From Bacillus sp. DTU_2020_1000418_1_SI_GHA_SEK_038 (GTDB taxonomy: Bacteria > Bacillota > Bacilli > Bacillales > Cytobacillaceae), in the NCBI RefSeq assembly GCF_032341175.1, contig NZ_CP135435.1, positions 1,860,001 to 1,924,000 of the forward strand: 64,000 bases of DNA. The letters run 5' to 3'. Shown here in pieces: positions 36,435 through 46,797 of this stretch (position 1 is its first letter; every line of letters starts with the position of its first letter). A program made the translations under genes and the position numbers. The notes below the pieces were generated by a model that saw nothing but the letters and a program-made list of their open reading frames with translations, was not told the origin of the DNA and did no database searches.

Positions 36435-37211
36435 ATGGTGAATTTCTTACCTGCATTCCCAGTGTTTTTACTTATTTTAGTAAGGGTAACATCTTTTTTT
36501 CTGATGATGCCCCTTTTTTCATATCGATCTATTCCAACTGCTGCAAAAATTGGCTTAGGCTTCTTTATGTCATTCATTATGGTATTTACTTTGGATGCCC
36601 CTGTGTTAGAAATAGACAGTCATTATTTTTTATTAATTATTAAGGAAGCTTTGGTCGGACTCTTAATTGGATTTATCGCTTATTTGATTCTATCGGCCAT
36701 ACAAATCGCCGGCGGTTTTATTGACTTTCAGATGGGGTTTGCCATTGCAAACGTCATCGATCCGCAAACAGGTGCACAAAGCCCGCTTATGGGTCAATAT
36801 TTATATACGATTGGACTCTTTTTTTTACTTACTGTGAATGGCCATCATCTATTGCTGGATGGGGTGTTTTATAGCTATCAGTTTATTCCTTTAGAACAGT
36901 CCTGGATCTCATTTGGGAATGAAAGCATGGTGGAATATGTAGTAAAGGCATTTAATTCGATGTTTATTATTGCCTTTCAAATGTCAATCCCTGTCGTGGG
37001 CAGTTTATTTTTAGTGGATATTGCCTTGGGGATTGTTGCTCGAACAGTTCCCCAACTAAATGTATTTGTTGTGGGACTTCCATTGAAAATAGGTGTGAGC
37101 TTTATTGTATTAATAGCAGTGATGAGTATTATGCTGCTAGTAGTTTCCCAATTATTCGAAATGATGTTAAATACAATGCGTGGTCTAATGGAAATTATTG
37201 GGGGAACTTAA
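36435..37211 (+). CDS. fliR: Flagellar export gate protein FliR
   Basis: FliR completes the FliPQR channel. The 258 residues have several hydrophobic helices. Recognisable parts are FPVFLLILVRVTSFFLMMPLF, IPTAAKIGLGFFMSF, GGFIDFQMGFAIANVIDPQTGAQSPL and VDIALGIVARTVPQLNVFVVGLPLKI (26 residues; key element ARTVPQLNVF). It is followed after 3 bases by flhB. Confidence 0.96.
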   Translation: MVNFLPAFPVFLLILVRVTSFFLMMPLFSYRSIPTAAKIGLGFFMSFIMVFTLDAPVLEIDSHYFLLIIKEALVGLLIGFIAYLILSAIQIAGGFIDFQMGFAIANVIDPQTGAQSPLMGQYLYTIGLFFLLTVNGHHLLLDGVFYSYQFIPLEQSWISFGNESMVEYVVKAFNSMFIIAFQMSIPVVGSLFLVDIALGIVARTVPQLNVFVVGLPLKIGVSFIVLIAVMSIMLLVVSQLFEMMLNTMRGLMEIIGGT

Positions 37212-37214
37212 CAG

Positions 37215-38300
37215 ATGAAACGACTAATTGCGTTAGACCTGCAATATTTTGCAGGAGAAAAAACGGAAAAAGCAACACCGAAAAAACGACAGGACTCAAG
37301 AAAAAAGGGACAAGTAGCTAAGAGCCAGGATGTTAACACAGCCGTTGTCCTTTTAGGTGTTTTTTTATTCCTTCTATTTGCGGGATCCTATTTAAAGGAT
37401 ATTGTTTTTTATATTATGACTCATACTTTTAATCAGTTAATGCTTATGGAACTGACAGAAGCAAATATACAAATTGTTTTTTTAGCTATCTTAAAGGAGC
37501 TTGTCCTATTTTTAGGTCCGATCATGCTAGTTGCAATGCTTTCGGGAATAGTCTCAAATTATGCCCAGGTAGGATTTTTATTTTCTACTGAGGCGATTCA
37601 GCCGAAGCTAGAGAAGCTGGATCCAATTAAAGGATTTAAACGGATATTTTCAGTTAGAGCCATTGTTGAACTTTTAAAATCAATCTTAAAAATTGGCTTT
37701 GTTGGCATTATTACCTTTTTGGTTTTATGGAGCAGAATAGATGAGATCCTGATCTTATCACAAAAAACAGTTGGAGCTGCACTGGCAACGATTGGCAGCT
37801 TAACTGTGCAAATGGGTTTGTATGCCTCAGGTGCCCTGCTATTTCTATCGATATTAGATTTCTTGTATCAGAAATATGATTTTGAAAAAAACATTCGAAT
37901 GTCAAAACAAGATATTAAAGACGAGTATAAAAATATTGAAGGGGATCCCCTTATTAAATCAAAAATAAAACAGAAACAGCGGGAAATGGCTATGAGAAGA
38001 ATGATGCAGGAGGTTCCGAATGCAGACGTCGTTATCACCAATCCAACTCATTTCGCCGTTGCATTAAAATATGATGAGGCAAAACTCGATGCACCCTATG
38101 TTGTCGCAAAAGGGGTCGACTTTGTCGCTCAAAAGATAAAAATGATAGCTAAAGAAAAGGATATTATAACTGTTGAAAATCGGCCTCTTGCGAGAGCTTT
38201 ATATAGTCAGGCAGAAATTGGAGATGCAATTCCTGAAGAATTTTTCAAGGCAGTCGCAGAAATTCTTGCCCATGTATATAGAATGAAAAAGAAAATTTAA
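37215..38300 (+). CDS. flhB: Flagellar export switch protein FlhB
   Basis: FlhB switches export from hook to filament substrates after autocleavage. The 361 residues begin with a basic cytoplasmic end containing GEKTEKATPKKRQDSRKKGQ. Four transmembrane helices follow, then the linker MSKQDIKDEYKNIEGDPLIK. The cleavage motif NPTH has Asn276 and Pro277. The C-terminal domain ends IPEEFFKAVAEILAHVYRMKKKI. ylqH at 8903 is a free homologue of this last domain. Confidence 0.97.
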   Translation: MKRLIALDLQYFAGEKTEKATPKKRQDSRKKGQVAKSQDVNTAVVLLGVFLFLLFAGSYLKDIVFYIMTHTFNQLMLMELTEANIQIVFLAILKELVLFLGPIMLVAMLSGIVSNYAQVGFLFSTEAIQPKLEKLDPIKGFKRIFSVRAIVELLKSILKIGFVGIITFLVLWSRIDEILILSQKTVGAALATIGSLTVQMGLYASGALLFLSILDFLYQKYDFEKNIRMSKQDIKDEYKNIEGDPLIKSKIKQKQREMAMRRMMQEVPNADVVITNPTHFAVALKYDEAKLDAPYVVAKGVDFVAQKIKMIAKEKDIITVENRPLARALYSQAEIGDAIPEEFFKAVAEILAHVYRMKKKI

Positions 38301-38395
38301 TGATCTCTATACATTTTTAGAGTGCTATAGAAAAACTTTGGAAACCAATAGTAAATAAGCTTTTGCCAGGTTTTTCTTTTTAGGAGAGGAATTTT

Positions 38396-40432
38396 ATGTC
38401 AGGAAGAGATTTATCCGTATTAGTAGCTGTCATTTTAATTGTAGCTATGCTTATTATCCCTTTTCCATCGTGGCTTCTAAGTATACTAATCTTAATTAAT
38501 ATTACATTGGCACTCATAGTCTTATTGACGACAATGAATATGAGTGAGCCGCTTCAATTTTCGATATTCCCGTCATTATTATTATTATTGACGCTTTTCC
38601 GCTTAGGATTAAATGTTTCGACAACACGTTCAATCCTTTCAACAGGTGATGCGGGCGGAGTTGTCCATACTTTCGGTACATTCGTTGTCGGCGGTAATCT
38701 TGTTGTTGGTCTAGTTGTGTTTTTAATTTTGGTTATCATTCAATTTATCGTTATTACAAAAGGAGCTGAGCGTGTTTCTGAGGTCGCTGCGAGATTTACC
38801 CTTGATGCGATGCCTGGGAAACAGATGAGTATTGATGCGGACCTAAATGCTGGAATGATTTCAGAGCAGGAAGCTCGTGCACGACGTGAAAAGGTGAGTA
38901 GAGAAGCGGATTTTTATGGTTCAATGGATGGTGCAAGTAAATTTGTAAAAGGGGATGCAATTGCAGGAATCATTATTGTCTTAATTAACCTGATTTTTGG
39001 GATTGTGATCGGTGTGATGCAGCTAGGGTTGTCGGTAGCTGAATCTGCATCAAAATTTTCATTATTATCAGTAGGGGATGGCTTAGTCAGCCAAATTCCT
39101 GCACTTCTTATTTCAACTGCAACGGGCATTGTTGTAACAAGAGCGGCTTCTGATGGTAATCTAGGAAAAGACATTACAACTCAATTATTTGCTTTTCCAA
39201 AAATGCTATATGTTACTGGAGGAACGATATTTTTATTAGGGCTGTTTACTCCAATTAGTGATTTGCTAACGATTCCGATTGCTGGGCTTCTCTGTTTTGG
39301 GGGATATATGATCAACCGTACCCCTGATCAAGGGAAGGAAGAGCTTCAGGAAATCGATGAAGAACTGGAAGCAAGTGAGATGAAAAGTCCAGAAAGCGTA
39401 GTTAGTTTATTAAACGTGGATCCCATTGAGTTTGAATTCGGTTATGGGCTTATCCCGTTAGCAGACGCTAATCAAGGTGGAGATCTGCTTGATCGTATTG
39501 TAATGATTCGCAGGCAGCTAGCAATAGAATTAGGCTTAGTTATTCCTGTTGTACGAATTCGAGATAATATTCAGCTTCAACCGAATGAATATAGACTAAA
39601 AATCAAAGGAAATGAAATGGCAAGAGGCGAGCTGCTGCTTGATCATTATTTAGCAATGAGCCCTGGTATTGAAGATGATTCAATTGAAGGGATTGATACG
39701 ATAGAACCATCCTTTGGACTGCCTGCAAAATGGATTACAGAGGATATGAAGGAACAGGCAGAAATATTTGGCTATACAGTAGTGGATCCGCCTTCTGTTG
39801 TTTCCACCCATATTACAGAAGTGATTAAGGGGAATGCTCATGAACTAATCGGTCGTCAGGAAACGAAACAACTGATTGACCATCTTAATGAGAGCTATCC
39901 AATTCTTGTTGAGGAAGTTACACCAAACCCGCTTTCAGTTGGAGAAGTGCAGAAAGTATTGGCAAAGCTGTTAAAAGAAAATGTATCCATTCGAAACTTG
40001 CCAATCATCTTCGAGACACTAGCTGATTTTGGAAAAGTAACTAGCGACACAGAATTACTTACAGAATATGTTCGCCAAGCATTGGCACGGCAAATCACAA
40101 ATCAATTTTCTCAAGGTTCTGATTCACTAAAAGTGGTAACACTTTCTGGTAAAGTAGAGAAGCTAATTGCTGAAGGTATCCAGCAAACAGAACATGGCAA
40201 TTATTTATCTATGGATCCAACAGTTTCTCAATCCGTCTTAGAATCAATCGCTTCACAGGTAGAGCAATTGTCTTTAATTGAACAAACACCTATTGTTTTA
40301 TGCTCTCCTGCAGTAAGAATGTATGTCCGTCAGTTAACCGAAAGATATTTCCCGCAAATTCCAATTCTTTCGTATAACGAACTTGAAGCTAATGTAGAAG
40401 TACAGAGTGTAGGGGTGGTGAACATAGATTGA
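38396..40432 (+). CDS. flhA: Flagellar export gate protein FlhA
   Basis: FlhA is the large export gate subunit that docks chaperones and substrates. The 678 residues have about eight N-terminal transmembrane helices. The FHIPEP-region signature reads ARFTLDAMPGKQMSIDADLNAG. The cytoplasmic domain runs from about residue 335. A 95-base gap separates it from flhB, with a TAGGAGAGG site before the ATG. Its last codon overlaps the flhF start. Confidence 0.97.
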   Translation: MSGRDLSVLVAVILIVAMLIIPFPSWLLSILILINITLALIVLLTTMNMSEPLQFSIFPSLLLLLTLFRLGLNVSTTRSILSTGDAGGVVHTFGTFVVGGNLVVGLVVFLILVIIQFIVITKGAERVSEVAARFTLDAMPGKQMSIDADLNAGMISEQEARARREKVSREADFYGSMDGASKFVKGDAIAGIIIVLINLIFGIVIGVMQLGLSVAESASKFSLLSVGDGLVSQIPALLISTATGIVVTRAASDGNLGKDITTQLFAFPKMLYVTGGTIFLLGLFTPISDLLTIPIAGLLCFGGYMINRTPDQGKEELQEIDEELEASEMKSPESVVSLLNVDPIEFEFGYGLIPLADANQGGDLLDRIVMIRRQLAIELGLVIPVVRIRDNIQLQPNEYRLKIKGNEMARGELLLDHYLAMSPGIEDDSIEGIDTIEPSFGLPAKWITEDMKEQAEIFGYTVVDPPSVVSTHITEVIKGNAHELIGRQETKQLIDHLNESYPILVEEVTPNPLSVGEVQKVLAKLLKENVSIRNLPIIFETLADFGKVTSDTELLTEYVRQALARQITNQFSQGSDSLKVVTLSGKVEKLIAEGIQQTEHGNYLSMDPTVSQSVLESIASQVEQLSLIEQTPIVLCSPAVRMYVRQLTERYFPQIPILSYNELEANVEVQSVGVVNID

Positions 40433-41592
40433 AGGTAAAAAAATATATTGCACCTTCCATGGCTGAAGCTATGAAGCATATCCGAGCCGAGCTTGGAAGT
40501 GATGCAGTTATATTAAATTCTAGAGAGGTTCAGTCAGGCGGTTTTCTAGGGCTTTTTAAAAAACGTAGTATAGAAGTAATTGCAGCTACTGATCAACTGG
40601 CAAATTCTCAAACGAAAACAATCACAAAACAAAAGCTATCAACTGCACCTGATACGAACCGGAATTTTAAGATGGAGAACGCAAATAATAATAATAAGAT
40701 TAGTGAAAAACATAAGCCTTCTGAAGACATAATGAAGGAAATTAATGAGTTAAAGTCGCAGTTAAAGGCAATGTCCGTTTCTAATCCAGAATTTGGACCT
40801 GTTTACCCTGAACATTTAAAGCTGATGCAAAAATTATTAAATGAACAGGACATCAATGAAGCTAATCAAAACAAACTACTAACTTCACTTCTTGAAAAAT
40901 GGTATGTAAATGGGGCAACTGCATCAATTAATGAGGTATATTCCTGGCTTGAAAAGAACATGGTTGACCAGCTTAGAGGAATAAACTTTGGCGGAGTTTC
41001 CTTTAAGAAAAAGTATTTAAATGTGGTCGGTCCTACAGGGGTTGGAAAAACAACTTCCCTAGCAAAGATTGCGGCAGAATGTGTAATTAATCATAAAAAG
41101 AAAGTTGCTTTTATCACTACAGATACGTACCGGATTGCAGCGATTGATCAATTAAAAACTTATGCCAAAATTTTAAATGTACCAATGGAGGTCTGCTATA
41201 CAATCGATGATTTTAAAAAGGCTGCAAATAACTTCAATGAATATGATCTTGTTCTAATCGATACGGCAGGCAGAAACTTTAGAAACAAGCAATATGTTGA
41301 AGATTTAAAACAGGTTATTGATTTTGATCATGACATGGAAACCTTTCTAGTTCTCTCTCTTACTTCAAAACAAAGGGATATGGAAGATATATATGAACAG
41401 TTCTCCATTATTGAAATCGATAAATTTATTTTTACAAAATCGGATGAAACCTCAAGCTACGGAGCGATGTATAATTTGATCACAAAATACAACAAGGGTG
41501 TTGCCTACTTGACAAATGGTCAAAATGTTCCTGACGATATGATTGAAGTGAAACCTAGTACGATAGCAAAAACAATTATTGGGGTCGAATAA
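40429..41592 (+). CDS. flhF: Flagellar placement SRP-type GTPase FlhF
   Basis: FlhF positions new basal bodies. TTG start overlapping flhA by 4 bases, with AGGGGTGG upstream; 387 residues. The basic N-terminal domain begins MKVKKYIAPSMAEAMKHIRAELGSDAVILNSR (32 residues; key element AELGSDAVILN). The NG domain has G1 GPTGVGKTT at 201-209, DTAGRNFRN and FTKSDET. It is a homologue of Ffh/FtsY, paired with flhG as usual. Confidence 0.96.
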   Translation: MKVKKYIAPSMAEAMKHIRAELGSDAVILNSREVQSGGFLGLFKKRSIEVIAATDQLANSQTKTITKQKLSTAPDTNRNFKMENANNNNKISEKHKPSEDIMKEINELKSQLKAMSVSNPEFGPVYPEHLKLMQKLLNEQDINEANQNKLLTSLLEKWYVNGATASINEVYSWLEKNMVDQLRGINFGGVSFKKKYLNVVGPTGVGKTTSLAKIAAECVINHKKKVAFITTDTYRIAAIDQLKTYAKILNVPMEVCYTIDDFKKAANNFNEYDLVLIDTAGRNFRNKQYVEDLKQVIDFDHDMETFLVLSLTSKQRDMEDIYEQFSIIEIDKFIFTKSDETSSYGAMYNLITKYNKGVAYLTNGQNVPDDMIEVKPSTIAKTIIGVE

Positions 41593-41593
41593 A

Positions 41594-42460
41594 ATGAAAG
41601 ACCAGGCAGAAGATTTACGAATAAGATTAAGAGCAAGTAAACTAAGGAAAAATCCTAGAACTTTAGCGGTTGTAAGCGGTAAGGGAGGAGTTGGAAAATC
41701 TAACTTTTCTCTCAACTTTGCAATATCCTTAACAAAGAAGGGCTTCGCAGTATTGCTTTTCGATATGGATTTAGGCATGGGTAATCTTGATATATTGATG
41801 GGAACGTCTTCAGAGTATTCAATCGTAGATTATTTTGAAGGCCGAGTTTCATTAAAGCAAGCGATAATGCATGGGCCTGAGGGGCTAAAATATATTGCAG
41901 GCGGTTCTGGACTTTCCCACATCGTACATTTAGATGAAAACAGGGTAGAACATTTTACACAAGAGCTCTCAGTATTATTTGCTGAGTATGACTATGTCAT
42001 TTTCGATATGGGTGCCGGCATCACAAATGAATCAATTAAATTTATTCTATCAGCCCAAGAGCTTGTGTGTATCACAACGTCAGAGCCTACAGCCATGACA
42101 GATGCCTACTCGATGCTGAAACATATTCATTTAGTTGATTCATCAATCCCCTACTATATTGTCATTAATCGTGTTCAGAATGAAAAGGAAGGGCAGATGA
42201 CCTATAACCGAATAGCTAAAGTGTTACAGAATTTTCTTGGAAGGGAATCATTCTATCTTGGAATGCTCCCGGATGACCGATCGATTCAGCAAGCTGTTAG
42301 AAGGCAAACCCCTTTTATTCTAAACAATGAAAAGTCACCTGCTTCAAAATCAATTATTGAAATTGCTGATCGGTATAAAGAAAAGTATTTTCATGATAAA
42401 CCGTTAGGAAATAGTTTTTCATTTATTTCAAAACTAAAGCGATTTCTCTTCGAAAGGTAG
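41594..42460 (+). CDS. flhG: Flagellar number regulator FlhG (MinD/ParA family ATPase)
   Basis: FlhG activates FlhF and limits flagellar number and pattern. ATG 41594 gives 288 residues. The N-terminal DQAEDLRIRLR region resembles the FlhF-activating helix. The deviant Walker A KGGVGKS is at 30-36, followed by FDMDLGMGNLDILMG and YVIFDMGAGI. The C-terminal basic helix (FISKLKRFLFER) may be the membrane-targeting sequence. Known in B. subtilis as YlxH. Confidence 0.95.
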   Translation: MKDQAEDLRIRLRASKLRKNPRTLAVVSGKGGVGKSNFSLNFAISLTKKGFAVLLFDMDLGMGNLDILMGTSSEYSIVDYFEGRVSLKQAIMHGPEGLKYIAGGSGLSHIVHLDENRVEHFTQELSVLFAEYDYVIFDMGAGITNESIKFILSAQELVCITTSEPTAMTDAYSMLKHIHLVDSSIPYYIVINRVQNEKEGQMTYNRIAKVLQNFLGRESFYLGMLPDDRSIQQAVRRQTPFILNNEKSPASKSIIEIADRYKEKYFHDKPLGNSFSFISKLKRFLFER

Positions 42461-42469
42461 GCGTCTTCA

Positions 42470-43561
42470 TTGAGAAAAATTAATGTGCTAGTTGTTGATG
42501 ATTCGGCCTTTATGAGGAAGCTAATTTCTGATTTTCTTAAAGAAGACCCACAAATTGAAGTCATTGGAACGGCGAGAAATGGTGAAGATGGACTGAAAAA
42601 AGTAAGAGACTTGAATCCAGATGTTATCACTATGGATGTTGAAATGCCCCTATTAAATGGGCTTGATGCTCTTAAACAAATCATGATTGAACATCCGGTT
42701 CCAGTCATTATGCTTTCTAGTACAACAAAAGAAGGTGCAGAAAATACGTTAACGGCTATTCAAAATGGCGCTTTTGATTTTATTGCAAAGCCTTCGGGTG
42801 CGATATCTCTTGATTTACATAAAATTAAAGAAGAATTGGTTCGAAAAGTCATCTTAGCAAGCAAATTAAGCAGGAAACAATTGATAAATTTAGCATCTAA
42901 TAGAAAAATACCTATAAATCATGAAGAAAGATATAGTAAAATAGAACTAAGTGAATCTAGTGAAATTAGTAAACAAAATAGGGATCCCTACACAAAAAAA
43001 ATAATTTGTATTGGAACTTCTACAGGAGGACCGAGAGCTCTGCAACAGGTTCTAACAAAAATTCCTCCAACTATTGATGCTGCCATTCTTATTGTTCAGC
43101 ACATGCCCGCTGGTTTTACGAAATCATTAGCAAACAGATTAGATTCACTATGTGAAATATCTGTAAAGGAAGCAATTGATGGTGAAATAGTACAAAAGGG
43201 AACTGCCTATATAGCTCCTGGCGGTTTTCATTTAAAAGTAAGGCAATCGGGTAATAATCTGCTTACATTTTTAGAAAAGTCAGATGCTAGAAACGGGCAC
43301 AGACCTGCAGTAGATATTCTTTTTGAATCAGTAAGTGAAATTAAGGATTACAAGAAGGTAGCAGTCATCATGACTGGAATGGGGTCAGATGGAACTCAAG
43401 GACTTATTGCCCTAAAAAACACTGGTAAAGTTACTGCCATAGCTGAATCACAAGAAACGTCAATTGTTTTCGGAATGCCAAAAGCTGCTATTGCCACAAG
43501 ATTAATAGACGAAATTCAAGATGTGGATAAAATTGCAGAATCAATTTTGAAATATGTTTAA
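42470..43561 (+). CDS. cheB: Chemotaxis glutamate methylesterase CheB
   Basis: CheB removes methyl groups from chemoreceptors and can deamidate them. The TTG start follows GGTAGGCG; 363 residues. The receiver domain has phospho-Asp56 in ITMDVEMPLLNG. After a linker (about residues 130-175) the catalytic domain shows Ser184 in GTSTGGPRAL, His211 in QHMPAGFTK and Asp307 in TGMGSDGTQG. All three triad residues are present. Confidence 0.97.
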   Translation: MRKINVLVVDDSAFMRKLISDFLKEDPQIEVIGTARNGEDGLKKVRDLNPDVITMDVEMPLLNGLDALKQIMIEHPVPVIMLSSTTKEGAENTLTAIQNGAFDFIAKPSGAISLDLHKIKEELVRKVILASKLSRKQLINLASNRKIPINHEERYSKIELSESSEISKQNRDPYTKKIICIGTSTGGPRALQQVLTKIPPTIDAAILIVQHMPAGFTKSLANRLDSLCEISVKEAIDGEIVQKGTAYIAPGGFHLKVRQSGNNLLTFLEKSDARNGHRPAVDILFESVSEIKDYKKVAVIMTGMGSDGTQGLIALKNTGKVTAIAESQETSIVFGMPKAAIATRLIDEIQDVDKIAESILKYV

Positions 43562-43580
43562 TGTGGAGGGCTGAGAGCTC

Positions 43581-45638
43581 GTGGATATGAACCAATATTT
43601 AGAAGTCTTTATTGAAGAAAGTAAAGAACATTTACAGGCTTGTAATGAACAGCTGCTTGAGCTTGAAAAGAACCCTGAGAATATATCAATCGTTAATGAG
43701 ATTTTCCGCTCGGCACATACGTTAAAGGGAATGTCAGCAACGATGGGCTATGAAGACTTAGCAAAATTAACCCATCAAATGGAAAATGTACTAGACGCCA
43801 TTCGAAATCATAAGCTTACTTTTAATCCAGAGATCCTTGATGTTATTTTCCTTGCTGTTGATGACCTTGAAGCTATGGTTCAATCCATTGCTGAAGGCGG
43901 AGACGGAAAAAGAGACGTAGCCGAAGTAGTAGAAAAGCTATTAATGATAGAAAAAGGGGAAAGTATTTCCCAAATAGCAAAAGCTGAGGCAGCAGTTGCT
44001 GTTGCAGAGCTCAATCCAACAGTAAAAAGTGTTTACGATGAGTTTGAACTGACAGTCATGCAGCAATCAAAGGAACAGGGATTTGAAACTTTTGAAATAA
44101 CGGTTTCGTTAAGGGAAGACTGCTTACTGAAAGCAGCAAGAGTATTTATGGTATTTGAAATTCTTGAGAAAATCGGTGAAGTGATAAAGGCAAATCCTTC
44201 GGTTGAGCAATTAGAGGAAGAACAATTTGATCAGGAATTTACTGTCACAATCGTATCTAAAGAGGTTAAAGAAGATATCCATAAGAAAGTGATGAAGGTT
44301 TCAGAGGTAGAAAGAGTTGATGTTCAGGTTTTATCATTGGAAGCATTGCGTCAATCTGAATTAGATGCACATGAGCTTATTGAAAGTCTTGCACCGATTT
44401 TTGAAGAAAAGGAAACGACTGAAAATAATATTCCTCAAAAGCAAGAAGAAAAGAAAGCGGGGGCATCATCCTCATCAGCTAAGAATTCTAACAGCAAAAC
44501 AATCAGGGTGAATATTGAAAGACTTGATATCCTAATGAATTTATTTGAAGAATTAGTCATAGACCGGGGGCGTCTTGAACAAATTTCCCGCGATTTAAAT
44601 AATCAGGAGCTGCATGAAACGGTAGAACGGATGACAAGAATTTCAGGTGATTTACAAAATATTATTTTAAACATGCGCATGGTTCCAGTAGAAACAGTAT
44701 TTAATAGATTCCCGCGGATGGTTCGTCAATTAGCCCGTGATTTAGACAAGAAGATTAATCTTGAGATAATTGGTGCTGAAACAGAATTAGACAGAACAGT
44801 TATTGATGAAATTGGCGACCCGCTCGTTCATTTAATTAGAAACGCACTTGACCATGGAGTTGAAACACCTGAAATTAGAAAAGCTAATGGAAAGAATGAA
44901 GAAGGAACAGTTATTCTAAAAGCTTATCATAGTGGCAATCATGTCTTTATTGAAATAGAAGATGATGGTGCTGGAATTAATCGGGATAAAGTGCTTGCAA
45001 AAGCGATCAAAAAAGGTATAGTCACGCAACAGGCGGCAGCAACAATGACTGACAAGCAGGTTTTTGAGCTAATACTTGCTTCTGGTTTCTCAACAGCTGA
45101 TAAGATTTCTGATGTTTCAGGCCGTGGAGTGGGTCTAGACGTTGTAAAAAGCACAATTGAATCATTAGGCGGTACGGTATCTATCGATTCAAATCTAGGC
45201 AAAGGTTCGATTTTCTCGATACAATTACCGCTTACATTGTCGATTATTTCGGTTATGCTTACTGAAATACAAAAAGAAAAATTCGCTATCCCACTATCTT
45301 CAATTATTGAAACGGCGATTGTAAAAAAATCTGATATACTAAATGCCCATAATCAAAGAGTTATCGATTTTAGAGGCAAGGTTGTTCCGCTTCTTTTCCT
45401 AAAAGAAATTTTCGAAGTACCGGTATTTGAAGAAGGGGATGAATTCTACTCTGTTGTCATTGTTAGAAAAGGAGACAAAATGGCAGGCCTAGTTGTTGAC
45501 TCTTTTATTGGCCAGCAGGAGGTTGTCTTAAAGTCTCTAGGAAACTATTTAACAAATGTATTTGCTATATCGGGAGCTACCATACTTGGTGATGGTCAGG
45601 TAGCGTTAATTGTAGATTGCAACTCGTTAATTAAGTAA
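43581..45638 (+). CDS. cheA: Chemotaxis histidine kinase CheA
   Basis: CheA phosphorylates CheY and CheB in receptor arrays. GTG start; 685 residues starting MDMNQYLEVFIEESKEHL. The P1 domain has phospho-His46 in RSAHTLKGMSATMGY. The P2 region is about 160-285. The dimerization domain begins at KTIRVNIERLDILMNLFEELV (21 residues; key element RLDILMNLFEE). The kinase N box includes HLIRNALDHG, and G boxes include DDGAGI and GRGVGLDVV. The C-terminal CheW-like domain couples to receptors. Confidence 0.97.
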   Translation: MDMNQYLEVFIEESKEHLQACNEQLLELEKNPENISIVNEIFRSAHTLKGMSATMGYEDLAKLTHQMENVLDAIRNHKLTFNPEILDVIFLAVDDLEAMVQSIAEGGDGKRDVAEVVEKLLMIEKGESISQIAKAEAAVAVAELNPTVKSVYDEFELTVMQQSKEQGFETFEITVSLREDCLLKAARVFMVFEILEKIGEVIKANPSVEQLEEEQFDQEFTVTIVSKEVKEDIHKKVMKVSEVERVDVQVLSLEALRQSELDAHELIESLAPIFEEKETTENNIPQKQEEKKAGASSSSAKNSNSKTIRVNIERLDILMNLFEELVIDRGRLEQISRDLNNQELHETVERMTRISGDLQNIILNMRMVPVETVFNRFPRMVRQLARDLDKKINLEIIGAETELDRTVIDEIGDPLVHLIRNALDHGVETPEIRKANGKNEEGTVILKAYHSGNHVFIEIEDDGAGINRDKVLAKAIKKGIVTQQAAATMTDKQVFELILASGFSTADKISDVSGRGVGLDVVKSTIESLGGTVSIDSNLGKGSIFSIQLPLTLSIISVMLTEIQKEKFAIPLSSIIETAIVKKSDILNAHNQRVIDFRGKVVPLLFLKEIFEVPVFEEGDEFYSVVIVRKGDKMAGLVVDSFIGQQEVVLKSLGNYLTNVFAISGATILGDGQVALIVDCNSLIK

Positions 45639-45691
45639 ACCATTATCTTCGTACCATTAATTATAGATTGTCTAGTAAGGAGTGGATCAGT

Positions 45692-46162
45692 ATGGCTGAG
45701 ACTATAGCTTCTGATATTAAATTAATCGTTTTTCAGCTTATGAATAAAGAGTATGCAATCCCGGTAAATCAAGTTCGGTCCATTGAGAAAATTGAGCATA
45801 TTACGAGAGTGCCAAGAACAGAAAAGTTTATTAAAGGTGTCATTAATCTACGCGGAGTCATTACGCCAATTATTGATCTTCGCAGCAGATTTGGGCTAGA
45901 AGAGGTTGGCTATTCAGATAGTACTAGGGTCATTATCGCAGGACTTAATGATTTGGAGGTCGGGTTCATTGTTGATTTAGCTAATGATGTAATCGACATT
46001 CCAGTTAACTCGATTGAACCGCCACCTGAAGTTGTAGGGGTAGCAGAGGCCGATTACATTAATGGTGTTGCCAAGGTCGGAAATCGTTTGTTAATTCTTA
46101 TTGACCTTGAGAAGATCTTAAATATAGAAGAACGTTTAATATTACAAGGAAATGAAGGATGA
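45692..46162 (+). CDS. cheW: Chemotaxis coupling protein CheW
   Basis: CheW links receptors to CheA. ATG 45692 follows AAGGAGTGG; an upstream TTG at 45668 is rejected. The 156 residues form one CheW domain: LIVFQLMNKEYAIPVNQVRSIE, TRVPRTEKFIKGVINLRGVITPIIDLRSRF (30 residues; key element GVINLRGVITP), and a C-terminal KVGNRLLILIDLEKIL. cheC follows after 4 bases. Confidence 0.96.
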   Translation: MAETIASDIKLIVFQLMNKEYAIPVNQVRSIEKIEHITRVPRTEKFIKGVINLRGVITPIIDLRSRFGLEEVGYSDSTRVIIAGLNDLEVGFIVDLANDVIDIPVNSIEPPPEVVGVAEADYINGVAKVGNRLLILIDLEKILNIEERLILQGNEG

Positions 46163-46166
46163 ACAA

Positions 46167-46793
46167 ATGAATTTTATTGAAAAAATTTCATCCATGCATC
46201 TTGATATATTAAAAGAGATTGGAAATATAGGAGCTGGACATGCAGCAACTGCGCTCTCTAAGTTATTAAATAAGAAAATAGACATGAAAGTGCCAGACGT
46301 CAGGATCGTTTCATTTGATGAAATGATGAATATGATGGGTGGTTCAGATAATGTTGTTGCTGGAGTGTTCCTAAGAATTGAAGGCGATGCCCCTGGAAGC
46401 ATGTTTTTTGTCTTACCCGTTGAACAGGCTTCCAGATTTATTCGTGAAATGATTGGTGATGAATACTTCAGCTTTGATTCACCGCCTTATAGTGAATTAG
46501 GATTATCTGCTTATCAGGAGCTTGGAAATATCCTTTCTGGTTCATATTTATCCTCTCTCTCTGATTTCACCAATTTATCATTATATCCTTCTGTACCAGC
46601 ATTAAGCATTGATATGGCTGGTGCAATAATTAGCTATGGACTGATCGAATTATCACAAGTCAGCGATTTCGCCATTGTAATAGATACAGCACTTAATGAT
46701 GATGGGGCAGATAAAGAAGCGGTCAAGGGCCATTTTTTCTTACTGCCAGATCCAGAATCCTTCGATACGATTTTTAAATCTTTGGGAGTATAA
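46167..46793 (+). CDS. cheC: CheY-P phosphatase CheC
   Basis: CheC dephosphorylates CheY-P and is stimulated by CheD. ATG 46167 lies 7 bases after AAGGA; ATG 46152 is poorly spaced. The 208 residues carry both active-site halves: LDILKEIGNIGAGHAATALS and LSAYQELGNILSGSYLSSLS, each with Glu and Asn in place. It is a stand-alone relative of the FliY middle region. Confidence 0.95.
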   Translation: MNFIEKISSMHLDILKEIGNIGAGHAATALSKLLNKKIDMKVPDVRIVSFDEMMNMMGGSDNVVAGVFLRIEGDAPGSMFFVLPVEQASRFIREMIGDEYFSFDSPPYSELGLSAYQELGNILSGSYLSSLSDFTNLSLYPSVPALSIDMAGAIISYGLIELSQVSDFAIVIDTALNDDGADKEAVKGHFFLLPDPESFDTIFKSLGV

Positions 46794-46797
46794 CAAA

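Noticed and set aside
46696..46797. N-terminal extension of CheD into cheC
   Set aside because: The extra residues are out-of-frame cheC sequence; ATG 46798 has a ribosome site and the family start.
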